A stretch of DNA of 7,570 nucleotides from Caulobacterales bacterium RIFOXYB1_FULL_67_16 (GCA_001796045.1 MGLN01000034.1:1-7570); one strand, 5' to 3'; counted from the first letter of the stretch, positions 1 to 5,794 are shown. Numbers and translations are program-made. The notes: generated from the letters alone by a model not told the origin.

Positions 1-1072
1 CGTGCTCCTTGGCCCATTTGATGAAGTCCGACACGATCAGGAAGTAGCCGGGGAAGCCCATCTGCTGGATGATGCCGACCTCCCACTCCAGCCGGGTCCA
101 GTATTCCTCGACCGGCACGGCGGGCGTGATCTGGCTCAGGCGAACCTTCAGCCCCTCGCGCGCCTGGTGGGCCAGTTCGTCGGCCTCGGACCGCCCCGCC
201 CCCGTGTCGAAGCGCGGCAGGATTGGCGCATGGGTCTTGACCAGGAAGGCGCAGCGCCGGGCGATGTCGATGGTGTTGTCGCAGGCCTCGGGCAGGTCGG
301 CGAACAGTTCGCGCATGGCCTGGGGAGACTTGAACCAGTGTTCCCCGGTGATCCGGCGACGGTCCTCCTGGCCGGTGAAGGCGCCGTCGGCGATGCACAG
401 CAGGGCATCGTGGGACTTCGCCTGGGCCGCCTTGGCGTAATAGACGTCGTTGGTAGCGACCAGGGGCGCGTCATGGTCATAGGCCCACTGGACCAGACCG
501 GGCTCGGCCCGCCGCTCGTCCTCCAGGCCGTGGCGCTGAAGCTCGACATAGAAGCGGTCGCCGAAGACGGACTTCATCGTCGCCAGGGCGGCGGCGGCCT
601 CCGTCGTCTTGCCCTGGGCGAACAGGGGATCGACCGGGCCGTCAGGGCCGCCCGACAAGAGGATGAGGCCTTCGGAGCGGGCCGCCACCTGGCTCCAGGC
701 CACGCCGGGCTCGGCCATTTCGCCCGCATCCAGATAGGCCGAGGACGACAGGGCGCACAGATTGCGCCAGCCCTTCTCGTTCTGCACCAAAAGGACCACG
801 GTCGGGGTCTTGGCCCAGCGAACGGCCTGCTGGCCGCCGATCCCCAGAACCGGAAGGGCGCAGCCGATGATGGGCTGGACGCCCGCGTCCTTGGTGTACT
901 GGCTGAACTCCAGAGCGCCGAACAGATTGGATCGGTCCGCGATGGCCACCGCCGGCATGCCCGCGTCGGCCGCCAGCTTGCCCAGCTTCCCGGCCTTGAT
1001 CGCGCCCTCCAGCAGCGAATAGGCCGAGCGGACCCGCAGATGGACGAAACCCTGACCTTCTGCCGCGCTCAC
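1..1072 (-). CDS. dnaE: DNA polymerase III alpha subunit, N-terminal part (runs off the left edge)
   Basis: Replicative DNA polymerase catalytic subunit; the visible 357 codons cover the PHP domain and the first residues of the polymerase core. Seen: FVHLRVRSAYSLLEG at residues 9-23, AIADRSNLFGALEF at 43-56, and a window end reading FLIVSDFIKWAKEH, which is typical of replicative DnaE and unlike the error-prone DnaE2 N-terminus. Two usual PHP histidine positions are occupied by Arg (R15 and R47), so the PHP domain probably lacks metal-dependent nuclease activity and proofreading would rest on a separate DnaQ subunit (inference from family knowledge). The GTG start is chosen because AAGGAG at 1080-1085 sits 7 nt upstream and the family motif begins at residue 9; no in-frame start lies further up. 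The next minus-strand gene upstream is the SOS-type small ORF at 1203-1298. Confidence 0.96.
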   Translation of the reverse strand, partial: MSAAEGQGFVHLRVRSAYSLLEGAIKAGKLGKLAADAGMPAVAIADRSNLFGALEFSQYTKDAGVQPIIGCALPVLGIGGQQAVRWAKTPTVVLLVQNEKGWRNLCALSSSAYLDAGEMAEPGVAWSQVAARSEGLILLSGGPDGPVDPLFAQGKTTEAAAALATMKSVFGDRFYVELQRHGLEDERRAEPGLVQWAYDHDAPLVATNDVYYAKAAQAKSHDALLCIADGAFTGQEDRRRITGEHWFKSPQAMRELFADLPEACDNTIDIARRCAFLVKTHAPILPRFDTGAGRSEADELAHQAREGLKVRLSQITPAVPVEEYWTRLEWEVGIIQQMGFPGYFLIVSDFIKWAKEH

Positions 1073-1090
1073 CCGTCCACTCCTTCAGCT

Positions 1091-1108
1091 GGGCCTTCGA
1101 TAAGGCCC
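1091..1108 (-). promoter_or_regulatory. Perfect hairpin in the dnaE leader
   Basis: GGGCCTT and AAGGCCC form a perfect 7-bp stem around a 4-nt loop. On the dnaE transcript the hairpin ends 5 nt before the AAGGAG ribosome binding site. There is no following U-run, so it is not a standard intrinsic terminator. It could stabilise the 5' end of the mRNA, pause or attenuate transcription arriving from the SOS gene upstream, or modulate initiation. The structure is visible; the function is inferred. Confidence 0.5.
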
Positions 1109-1109
1109 C

Positions 1110-1114
1110 GACTC
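1110..1114. promoter_or_regulatory. GANTC (CcrM-type) site upstream of dnaE
   Basis: GACTC lies 38 bp before the dnaE start codon. In Caulobacterales GANTC is methylated by CcrM in a cell-cycle-dependent way and promoter sites can affect transcription. It is one of only five GANTC sites I found in the window. A regulatory role here is inferred. Confidence 0.4.
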
Positions 1115-1136
1115 GGTCATGGCGCCAATGGTGCCC

Positions 1137-1150
1137 AGCGCCTTGGCGCT
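1137..1150. repeat. Inverted repeat AGCGCC-TT-GGCGCT
   Basis: A 14-bp inverted repeat with 6-bp arms and a 2-bp centre, located between the SOS small ORF and dnaE. On the minus strand it is preceded by TGTTTT. It may be a protein-binding site or part of a weak hairpin; the 2-nt centre is too short to be the loop of a fully closed RNA hairpin. No function can be assigned from sequence. Confidence 0.4.
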
Positions 1151-1165
1151 AAAACAGGGTGACAA

Positions 1166-1192
1166 GGCGCCAAACGTGCCAAAGGCGCCAAA
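1166..1192 (-). repeat. Three tandem 9-bp repeats upstream of dnaE
   Basis: On the minus strand the units read TTTGGCGCC, TTTGGCACG and TTTGGCGCC without gaps. Related GGCGCC or GGCGCT cores recur at 1121 and 1145, so about 70 bp upstream of dnaE carry a cluster of the same motif. Nine base pairs is a little short of one helical turn. This could be an operator array or low-complexity drift; no known binding protein is recognised. Confidence 0.5.
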
Positions 1193-1202
1193 GGCCTGCC
1201 TG

Positions 1203-1298
1203 TCAGACCGAGGTGACCAACAGGGCCGCCTGCCAGGCCATCCAGACGAAGCCGCCGCACGATGCAAGCGACAGCAGATCTCTCATCAAACGCGGCAT
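1203..1298 (-). CDS. sidA: 31-aa SOS-controlled membrane protein, SidA-like cell division inhibitor
   Basis: A very short protein with a basic N-terminus (MPRLMRDLL) followed by one hydrophobic segment from about residue 8 to the C-terminal Val31, including FVWMAWQAALLV; this predicts a single inner-membrane helix with the N-terminus in the cytoplasm. The ATG at 1298 is preceded by GGGGA at 1306-1310 with a 7-nt spacer; a second ATG at codon 5 is a less likely start. The promoter just upstream overlaps two LexA boxes. In Caulobacter crescentus SidA is a 29-residue, LexA-repressed inner-membrane peptide that blocks constriction through FtsW; I recall, without being able to check, that it maps near dnaE. 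Size, topology, control and position all match. The assignment is inferred from context, not from alignment; an unrelated small SOS membrane peptide is the alternative. Confidence 0.75.
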   Translation of the reverse strand: MPRLMRDLLSLASCGGFVWMAWQAALLVTSV

Positions 1299-1322
1299 GG
1301 TCTTATCCCCAGGTCGATCAAT

Positions 1323-1337
1323 GTTCCTGACTTGTTC
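1323..1337. promoter_or_regulatory. LexA operator (SOS box) 1
   Basis: GTTC-CTGACTT-GTTC matches the alphaproteobacterial LexA consensus GTTC-N7-GTTC exactly. It covers the -10 hexamer of the minus-strand promoter of the small ORF, so bound LexA would block RNA polymerase until RecA-induced self-cleavage. Confidence 0.88.
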
Positions 1338-1362
1338 TATGTTCTCCCATTGTTCTCGTCAA
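1334..1362 (-). promoter_or_regulatory. SOS promoter of the SidA-like gene
   Basis: On the minus strand, TTGACG (1357-1362) and TAGAAC (1334-1339) are separated by exactly 17 bp. They match the sigma-70 hexamers TTGACA and TATAAT in 5 and 4 of 6 positions. Transcription would start near 1327, leaving a leader of roughly 30 nt before the ATG at 1298. One LexA box lies within the spacer and the other overlaps the -10, the usual design of a tightly repressed SOS promoter. Confidence 0.75.
1341..1355. promoter_or_regulatory. LexA operator (SOS box) 2
   Basis: GTTC-TCCCATT-GTTC is a second exact GTTC-N7-GTTC box, offset 18 bp from the first and lying inside the -35/-10 spacer of the minus-strand promoter. 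Its right edge is 91 bp before the msrA start, so an effect on msrA is possible but not shown. Confidence 0.87.
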
Positions 1363-1391
1363 CCCCCGCTCTTAGCCCCAGGCAGAACGGG

Positions 1392-1420
1392 TTGAAACCA
1401 ATCGCCCCGGCGCATCGTAT
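1392..1420 (+). promoter_or_regulatory. Weak candidate promoter of msrA
   Basis: TTGAAA (1392-1397) is followed after 17 bp by TCGTAT (1415-1420). The upstream hexamer is good and the downstream one poor. A start near 1427 would give a leader of about 20 nt containing the GGGAG ribosome binding site. TGAAAC followed after 17 bp by CGTAT could also be read as an ECF-sigma-like pattern. Neither reading is strong. Confidence 0.3.
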
Positions 1421-1446
1421 GGACTTTGGAGAAAGGGAGATGTCCC

Positions 1447-2064
1447 ATGCCCAAGACCCGCGCCTTCGCCGCCGCCCTGGCCCTGTCGCTGATCGCCGGC
1501 CTGGCGCCGCTGGGCCGCGCCGACGCGCAGAACCAAGCCGTGGTCCAGACCGCCGTCTTCGCCGGCGGCTGCTTCTGGTCCGAGGAGAAGGCGTTCGACG
1601 GCCTGCCCGGCGTTCGCTCGGCCGTGTCGGGCTTCGTCGGCGGCCATACCGCCCGTCCGACCTATGAGCAGGTGGTTCGCGGCGGGACCGGCCATATGGA
1701 GGCGGTCCAGGTCACCTTCGATCCCCGCGTCGTCAGCTATCGCGCCCTGGTCGACCGCTACTGGCGCACCATTGATCCGACCGATCCGGACGGACAGTTC
1801 TGTGATCGAGGACCGTCATACCGGACGGCCGTCTTCGCCACGGCGGATCAGCGCGCGACGGCGGTCGCGTCGCGCGACGCGGCGATGCGCGTCTTGGGCA
1901 AGAGTTTCACCACCCCGGTCGTCGGGGCTCAGCGGTTCTGGCCCGCCGGGGCGGAGCACCAGGACTACGCCCGCCGCCACCGCGCCCACTACGAAGCCTA
2001 CCGCCAGGGCTGCCGCCGGCCCCAGCAACTGCGGGCCATCTGGGGCGACGCAGCGGTGGGGTAA
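1447..2064 (+). CDS. msrA: Peptide-methionine (S)-S-oxide reductase MsrA, exported
   Basis: Reduces the S epimer of methionine sulfoxide in proteins. The 205-residue product has a Sec-type signal peptide (residues 1-27, basic MPKTR, hydrophobic stretch, AxA-type end ADA), so it should act in the periplasm, where thioredoxin-like proteins must supply electrons. The catalytic motif GGCFWSEE places the nucleophile at Cys42 with Phe43, Trp44 and Glu47. Candidate resolving cysteines are Cys119 (GQFCDRG) and Cys189 (RQGCRRP). The family GHMEAV and AEHQDY blocks follow at 82-87 and 169-174. The ATG at 1447 is preferred because GGGAG (1435-1439) lies 7 nt upstream and the signal peptide starts there; an in-frame TTG at 1426 has no comparable site. 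It diverges from the SOS gene and converges with lolD. Confidence 0.94.
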   Translation: MPKTRAFAAALALSLIAGLAPLGRADAQNQAVVQTAVFAGGCFWSEEKAFDGLPGVRSAVSGFVGGHTARPTYEQVVRGGTGHMEAVQVTFDPRVVSYRALVDRYWRTIDPTDPDGQFCDRGPSYRTAVFATADQRATAVASRDAAMRVLGKSFTTPVVGAQRFWPAGAEHQDYARRHRAHYEAYRQGCRRPQQLRAIWGDAAVG

Positions 2065-2072
2065 GGCAGGCG

Positions 2073-2087
2073 GGCCTTCAGTAGGCC
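2073..2087. terminator. Possible weak hairpin between convergent msrA and lolD
   Basis: GGCCT-TCAGT-AGGCC forms a 5-bp stem with a 5-nt loop in the 27-bp gap between the stop codons of msrA and lolD. It could serve both directions, but there is no T-run on either side and the stem is short, so this is tentative. Confidence 0.3.
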
Positions 2088-2091
2088 GGGC

Positions 2092-2793
2092 TCAGTACGC
2101 CTGGCTTTGGGCCGCCCGCTCTTCCAGATGGCCGTCCTTCAGGGCGAAGACGCGGTCCATATGGCCGGCCAGCTCCATATTGTGGGTGGCGATGAGGGCG
2201 GCGACGCCCGTGGTCTTGGCCAGGTCGCGCAGGGCTTCGAACACGGACTGGCTGGTGGTCGGGTCCAGATTGCCGGTCGGTTCGTCGGCCAGCAGCAGGC
2301 GGGGCTTGTTGGCCAGGGCGCGGGCGATGGCGACGCGCTGTTTCTCGCCGCCCGACAGCTGGGCCGGCTGGTGGGTCAGGCGTTCGCCCAGACCCAGGGC
2401 CGTCAGGGTCTCCTCGGCCTGTTTGCGCGCGTGGGCCTGGCCCATGCCGGCGATCCGCATCGGCAGGGCGACGTTGTCGCGGGCGTCGAACTCAGCCAGC
2501 AGATGGTGGAACTGATAGACGAAGCCGATGCGCGACAGACGCAGGCGGGTGCGGGCGCGCTCGTCCAGATCGCCCACCATTTCGCCGTCGATGGCGACCG
2601 TGCCCTCGGTCGGCCTTTCGAGCAGGCCGGCGGCGTGCAGCAGGCTGGACTTGCCCGAGCCCGAGGGACCGATCAGGCCGACGATCTCGCCCGGCATGAC
2701 GTCCAGATCCACGCCCTTCAGCACAGTCAGACCGCCGCTCGCGGTGTCATAGGTGCGGGTCAGGCCGCGCACCGACAGGATGGGACTACTCAT
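2092..2793 (-). CDS. lolD: Lipoprotein-releasing ABC transporter ATPase LolD
   Basis: Cytoplasmic ATPase of the Lol system, which extracts mature lipoproteins from the inner membrane and hands them to LolA for delivery to the outer membrane. In the 233-residue protein: Walker A GPSGSGKS at 42-49, Q-loop Gln94 within the LolD-typical FVYQFHHLLAEF, ABC signature LSGGEKQR at 146-153, Walker B LLLADEP with Glu171 at 166-172, and H-loop His204. Length is normal for the family. The ATG at 2793 overlaps the end of the permease gene by 8 bp and has GGAGG (2803-2807) 9 nt upstream inside that gene, so the two are translated from one message. MacB- and FtsE-type ATPases are related, but the FHHLLAEF block and the adjacent permease favour LolD. 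Confidence 0.95.
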   Translation of the reverse strand: MSSPILSVRGLTRTYDTASGGLTVLKGVDLDVMPGEIVGLIGPSGSGKSSLLHAAGLLERPTEGTVAIDGEMVGDLDERARTRLRLSRIGFVYQFHHLLAEFDARDNVALPMRIAGMGQAHARKQAEETLTALGLGERLTHQPAQLSGGEKQRVAIARALANKPRLLLADEPTGNLDPTTSQSVFEALRDLAKTTGVAALIATHNMELAGHMDRVFALKDGHLEERAAQSQAY

Positions 2794-4072
2794 AGCGGAG
2801 CGCCTCCACGGGATCGATGCGCGAGGCCGTCCACGACGGCGGCAGGCTGGCCAGGCAGCTCATGCTGAAGGACAGCAGGGCGACCCAGGTCACGTCGACG
2901 GGATCGACCAGGGCCGGGATGGCGTCCAGCTGATAGACGTCGGCGTTGAACAGCTGGACCCCCAGGATGGCTTCCAGGGCGTGCTGGATGGCGCCGATGT
3001 TCCAGCAGAACAGCAGGCCCAGCACCAGACCCGCCACGGTCCCGGCCACGCCGATCAGGGCGCCCGACATGAAGAAGACCCGCAGGATCGAAGACTGGCT
3101 GGCGCCGACGGTGCGCAGGATGGCGATGTCACGCGTCTTGTTCTTCACCAGCATGACGATGCCGGAGATGATGTTCATCGCCGCGATGGCGACCACCAGG
3201 CCCAGGATGATGCTCATCGCCACCCGCTCGACCTTCAGGGCGCCGTAGAAGGCGGCCAGACGCTCGCGCCAGTCGCTGACGACCGAGCCCGGGCCGGCCG
3301 CGTCGCGGATCGCGGCCGTCAGTTCGCCCACACGATCCGGGTCATCCAGCTTGATCTCGATGGCGTCCCACACCCCTTCCTTGCCGAAGAACAGCTGCTG
3401 CTGCTCCAGCGGCATGAACAGGAAGGCGCGGTCGAAATCGGCCGTGCCCGAGCGGAACAGACCGCCGACGAAATAGGTCTTCTCAAGCCCGCCCAGATTG
3501 CCGAAGGCGCTGTCGGCGCCGGTGGGCGAATAGAGGGTGACGGGATCGCCGACCCGCAGGCCCAGGGAATTGGCCAGGGCCGCGCCCATCAGGATGCGGT
3601 CGCCGCCGTAGGCGCCCTTGCCGAAGTTCGCCCGCTCCTGAGGCGTCAGGCTGTCGAAGACGTATTGGGTGGTGGCCAAGTCCTGGGGCCGCACGCCGCG
3701 CACCATGGCGCCCGTGGTGAAGTTGCCGACCCGGACCAGGCTCTGGCTCTCGTTCAGCGGGGTGACGCTGGCCACGCCCGGGACCGCTGCGATCCGCTTC
3801 AGGGCGGCGTCCCGATCCTCGGCCGTCAGCACCGGCCCCTGGACGTACATATGGCCGTTGAACGACAGCATCCGGCCCAGCAGTTCGGCCCGGAAGCCGG
3901 ACATGATGCTCATGACGCTGATCAGGACCGCGACGGCCAGCATGATGCCGATGAAGCTGATCACCGCGATTGTGGCGACCCCGCCCTCCTTGCGCTTGGC
4001 GCGCAGGTAGCGGACGGCCAGGCCGATCTCCCATGCGGAGAAGGCGCCGGAAGGACGGGACGGCAGGGTCAA
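2786..4072 (-). CDS. lolC: Lipoprotein-releasing ABC transporter permease (LolC/LolE type)
   Basis: Inner-membrane partner of LolD. The 428-residue protein has the family layout: an N-terminal cytoplasmic piece, TM1 at about 32-57 (VATIAVISFIGIMLAVAVLI), a large periplasmic MacB-like domain at about 60-280, then TM2 (284-308), TM3 (334-357) and TM4 (394-411), ending in the typical ASRIDPVEALRYE. Only one permease gene accompanies lolD, as is usual in alphaproteobacteria, so it probably forms a homodimer doing the job of both LolC and LolE; the name LolC, LolE or LolF is a convention. The start is inferred as TTG at 4072: it overlaps the proS stop as TTGA, AAAGG (4081-4085) lies 8 nt upstream, and no in-frame ATG or GTG precedes TM1. 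Confidence 0.93.
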   Translation of the reverse strand: MTLPSRPSGAFSAWEIGLAVRYLRAKRKEGGVATIAVISFIGIMLAVAVLISVMSIMSGFRAELLGRMLSFNGHMYVQGPVLTAEDRDAALKRIAAVPGVASVTPLNESQSLVRVGNFTTGAMVRGVRPQDLATTQYVFDSLTPQERANFGKGAYGGDRILMGAALANSLGLRVGDPVTLYSPTGADSAFGNLGGLEKTYFVGGLFRSGTADFDRAFLFMPLEQQQLFFGKEGVWDAIEIKLDDPDRVGELTAAIRDAAGPGSVVSDWRERLAAFYGALKVERVAMSIILGLVVAIAAMNIISGIVMLVKNKTRDIAILRTVGASQSSILRVFFMSGALIGVAGTVAGLVLGLLFCWNIGAIQHALEAILGVQLFNADVYQLDAIPALVDPVDVTWVALLSFSMSCLASLPPSWTASRIDPVEALRYE

Positions 4073-5385
4073 GCAGTCAACCTTTCGATGGCTTCGGCGA
4101 GGGGGACGGACACCTTCTCGCCGGTGGCGCGGCGCTTCAGCTCGACCACGCCGTCGGCCAGGCCCTTGGGACCGATCGTCAGCTGCCATGGCACGCCGAT
4201 CAGGTCGGCGGTGGCGAACTTGCCGCCCGGCCGTTCGTCGGTGTCGTCGTACAGCACGTCCTTGCCCAGTTTCTCGAGCTGGGCCACCGCGTCCTCGCAG
4301 GCGGCGGAGACGGCGGCGTCATTGGCGCGCAGATTGATCACGACCACGTCGAACGGGGCGACGGCGTCCGGCCAGATGATGCCGCCCTCGTCGTGGCTGG
4401 CTTCGATGATGGCGCCCAGCAGGCGCGACACGCCGACGCCGTAGCTGCCCATGTGGACATTGGCGTCCTGACCGTCGGGACCGGCGACGCGGGCCTTCAT
4501 CGGCGCCGAATATTTCTCGCCGAAGTAGAAGATGTGGCCGACCTCGATGCCGCGCGCCGACAGGCGGTCGCCCTCGGCGGTCTCGGCCTCAAACCGGGCT
4601 TCGTCGTGCATTTCCTCGGTCGCCGCGTAGAGCGCGGTTCGCTGATCAACGATTGACTGAAGATCGTCCCAGTCCACGTCCGCGCCCGGCGCCGGCATTT
4701 CGACCAGTTTCTTGTCGCAGAAGACGGCGCTCTCGCCCGTCTCGGCCAGGACGATGAACTCGTGGCTCAGGTCGCCGCCGATCGGACCGGTGTCGGCGCG
4801 CATCGGCACGGCCTTCAGCCCCATGCGGGCGAAGGTGTTCAGATAGGCCACGAACATGCGGTTATAGGCCTTGCGCGCCGAGGCCTCGTCCACGTCGAAG
4901 GAATAGGCGTCCTTCATCAGGAACTCGCGGCCGCGCATGACGCCGAAGCGGGGGCGGCGCTCGTCGCGGAACTTCCACTGGATGTGAAACAGGTTCAGCG
5001 GCAGCGACTTGTAGGACTTCACATAGGCCCGGAAGATGTCGGTGATCATCTCCTCGTTGGTCGGCCCGTACAGCAGTTCGCGCTCGTGCCGGTCGGTGAT
5101 GCGCAGCATCTCGGGGCCATAGGCGTCGTAGCGGCCGCTTTCACGCCACAGGTCCGCCAGTTGCAGGGTCGGCATCAGCAGCTCGACCGCGCCCGCCCTC
5201 ACCTGCTCCTCGCGGACGATCTGCTCGATCTTGCGCAGCACCTTCAGGCCCAGCGGCAGCCAGGCGTAGATGCCGGCGGCCTCCTGCTTGATCATGCCGG
5301 CGCGCAGCATCAGCTGGTGCGAGACAATCTGGGCGTCCGAAGGGGCTTCCTTCAGCGTGGGCAGGAAAAAGCGCGACAGGCGCAT
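4069..5385 (-). CDS. proS: Prolyl-tRNA synthetase, short form lacking the editing insertion
   Basis: Class II aminoacyl-tRNA synthetase that charges tRNA-Pro in the cytoplasm. The 438-residue protein shows GIYAWLPLG (38-46), the TNEE block (109-112), motif 2 FRDERRPRFGVMRGREF (139-155), TGPIGGDLSHEF (199-210), GHIFYFGEKYS (283-293) and motif 3 GSYGVGVSR (313-321), followed by a C-terminal anticodon-binding domain. Between motifs 2 and 3 there is no room for the roughly 180-residue INS editing domain found in the E. coli enzyme (572 aa), so clearance of Ala-tRNA-Pro would need a separate YbaK/ProX-type protein. The short form is normal in alphaproteobacteria. ATG at 5385 has a modest AGGA 9 nt upstream; its stop overlaps the permease start by 4 bp. 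Confidence 0.97.
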   Translation of the reverse strand: MRLSRFFLPTLKEAPSDAQIVSHQLMLRAGMIKQEAAGIYAWLPLGLKVLRKIEQIVREEQVRAGAVELLMPTLQLADLWRESGRYDAYGPEMLRITDRHERELLYGPTNEEMITDIFRAYVKSYKSLPLNLFHIQWKFRDERRPRFGVMRGREFLMKDAYSFDVDEASARKAYNRMFVAYLNTFARMGLKAVPMRADTGPIGGDLSHEFIVLAETGESAVFCDKKLVEMPAPGADVDWDDLQSIVDQRTALYAATEEMHDEARFEAETAEGDRLSARGIEVGHIFYFGEKYSAPMKARVAGPDGQDANVHMGSYGVGVSRLLGAIIEASHDEGGIIWPDAVAPFDVVVINLRANDAAVSAACEDAVAQLEKLGKDVLYDDTDERPGGKFATADLIGVPWQLTIGPKGLADGVVELKRRATGEKVSVPLAEAIERLTA

Positions 5386-5391
5386 GATGGG

Positions 5392-5396
5392 GAATC
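5392..5396. promoter_or_regulatory. GANTC site just upstream of proS
   Basis: GAATC lies 6 bp before the proS start codon, overlapping its AGGA ribosome binding site. A CcrM target here would fall in the transcribed leader or at the promoter edge. The role is unknown; the site is listed because GANTC is rare in this window. Confidence 0.3.
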
Positions 5397-5462
5397 CTAG
5401 GCGTAGAGACAGACCAAGGCTTTAGCCGCTGGACCGGGGCGAAAGCTAGGCCGGGATGGCGT

Positions 5463-5729
5463 TTAGAGAGCCGGGGCGCGCGAGAAGTCCGGCAGGGGCA
5501 GCCAGCCGGTGAAGATCAGCACCATGACGAAAGCCCAGACGATCCCCGACACCCAGGTGGTGGTGATGAATTTGCGCTTCAGGTTCGGCGTGGTCGGGGC
5601 GCCCCATTGGGCGCCGTCGGTCGGCGGAGTATGGGTCTCGCGCGAGGTTCCCAGCGGCAGGACCGCGAACAGCACCGTCCACCAGACGATGATGTAGATG
5701 CCGAACATGGTGGCGGGGCCGATGGGCAT
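5463..5729 (-). CDS. DUF1467 family two-helix membrane protein
   Basis: A small integral membrane protein of unknown function found across alphaproteobacteria, often next to proS. The 88-residue product has two predicted helices, about residues 8-26 (MFGIYIIVWWTVLFAVLPL) and 56-77 (TTTWVSGIVWAFVMVLIFTGWL), joined by a polar loop with the family-like GAPTTPNLKRKFITTT pattern. The ATG at 5729 is chosen because AGGAGG (5734-5739), the strongest ribosome binding site in this area, lies 4 nt upstream; the frame stays open further up but reads into the divergent gene without a convincing start. It lies 77 bp upstream of proS on the same strand, so co-transcription is plausible. I assign no biochemical role. 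Confidence 0.85.
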   Translation of the reverse strand: MPIGPATMFGIYIIVWWTVLFAVLPLGTSRETHTPPTDGAQWGAPTTPNLKRKFITTTWVSGIVWAFVMVLIFTGWLPLPDFSRAPAL

Positions 5730-5755
5730 GAAACCTCCTGTCGGAACTTTGGCGT

Positions 5756-5769
5756 CCGGTTGAAACCGG
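5756..5769. promoter_or_regulatory. Inverted repeat CCGGTT-GA-AACCGG in a divergent intergenic region
   Basis: A 14-bp near-perfect palindrome with 6-bp arms sits midway in the 76-bp gap between the divergent DUF1467 and tautomerase genes. Its position suits an operator that could act on both promoters, though neither promoter is clear by eye. The palindrome is visible; the operator role is inferred. Confidence 0.4.
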
Positions 5770-5794
5770 TCTAGAGGATCAGCCTCCCCACGAC

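Noticed and set aside
2..1162. Long plus-strand open frame of 386 codons opposite dnaE
   Set aside because: It is antisense to a clear DnaE N-terminus. The GC-rich codon pattern leaves the opposite strand open, and the translation shows no family motif.
1085..1267. 60-codon minus-strand frame with an AFGAFGTFGA run
   Set aside because: It overlaps the SidA-like ORF in another frame, lacks a convincing ribosome binding site, and its repeat is simply the 9-bp DNA repeat translated.
1426..1446. TTG start giving msrA seven extra residues
   Set aside because: The extension puts MEKGRCP before the signal peptide and lacks a ribosome binding site; ATG at 1447 has GGGAG at the right distance.
1119..1667. 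Plus-strand frame running through the dnaE-msrA intergenic region into msrA
   Set aside because: It conflicts with msrA, whose catalytic motif, signal peptide and ribosome binding site are clear in another frame.
2753..4444. 563-codon plus-strand open frame opposite the lol permease and proS
   Set aside because: Antisense shadow rich in Gln, His, Asp and Arg, spanning two well-supported minus-strand genes.
5386..5462. Possible terminator or promoter between DUF1467 and proS
   Set aside because: Only short imperfect stems (GCTTT with AAAGC) and no convincing -35/-10 pair are visible, so I list no feature.
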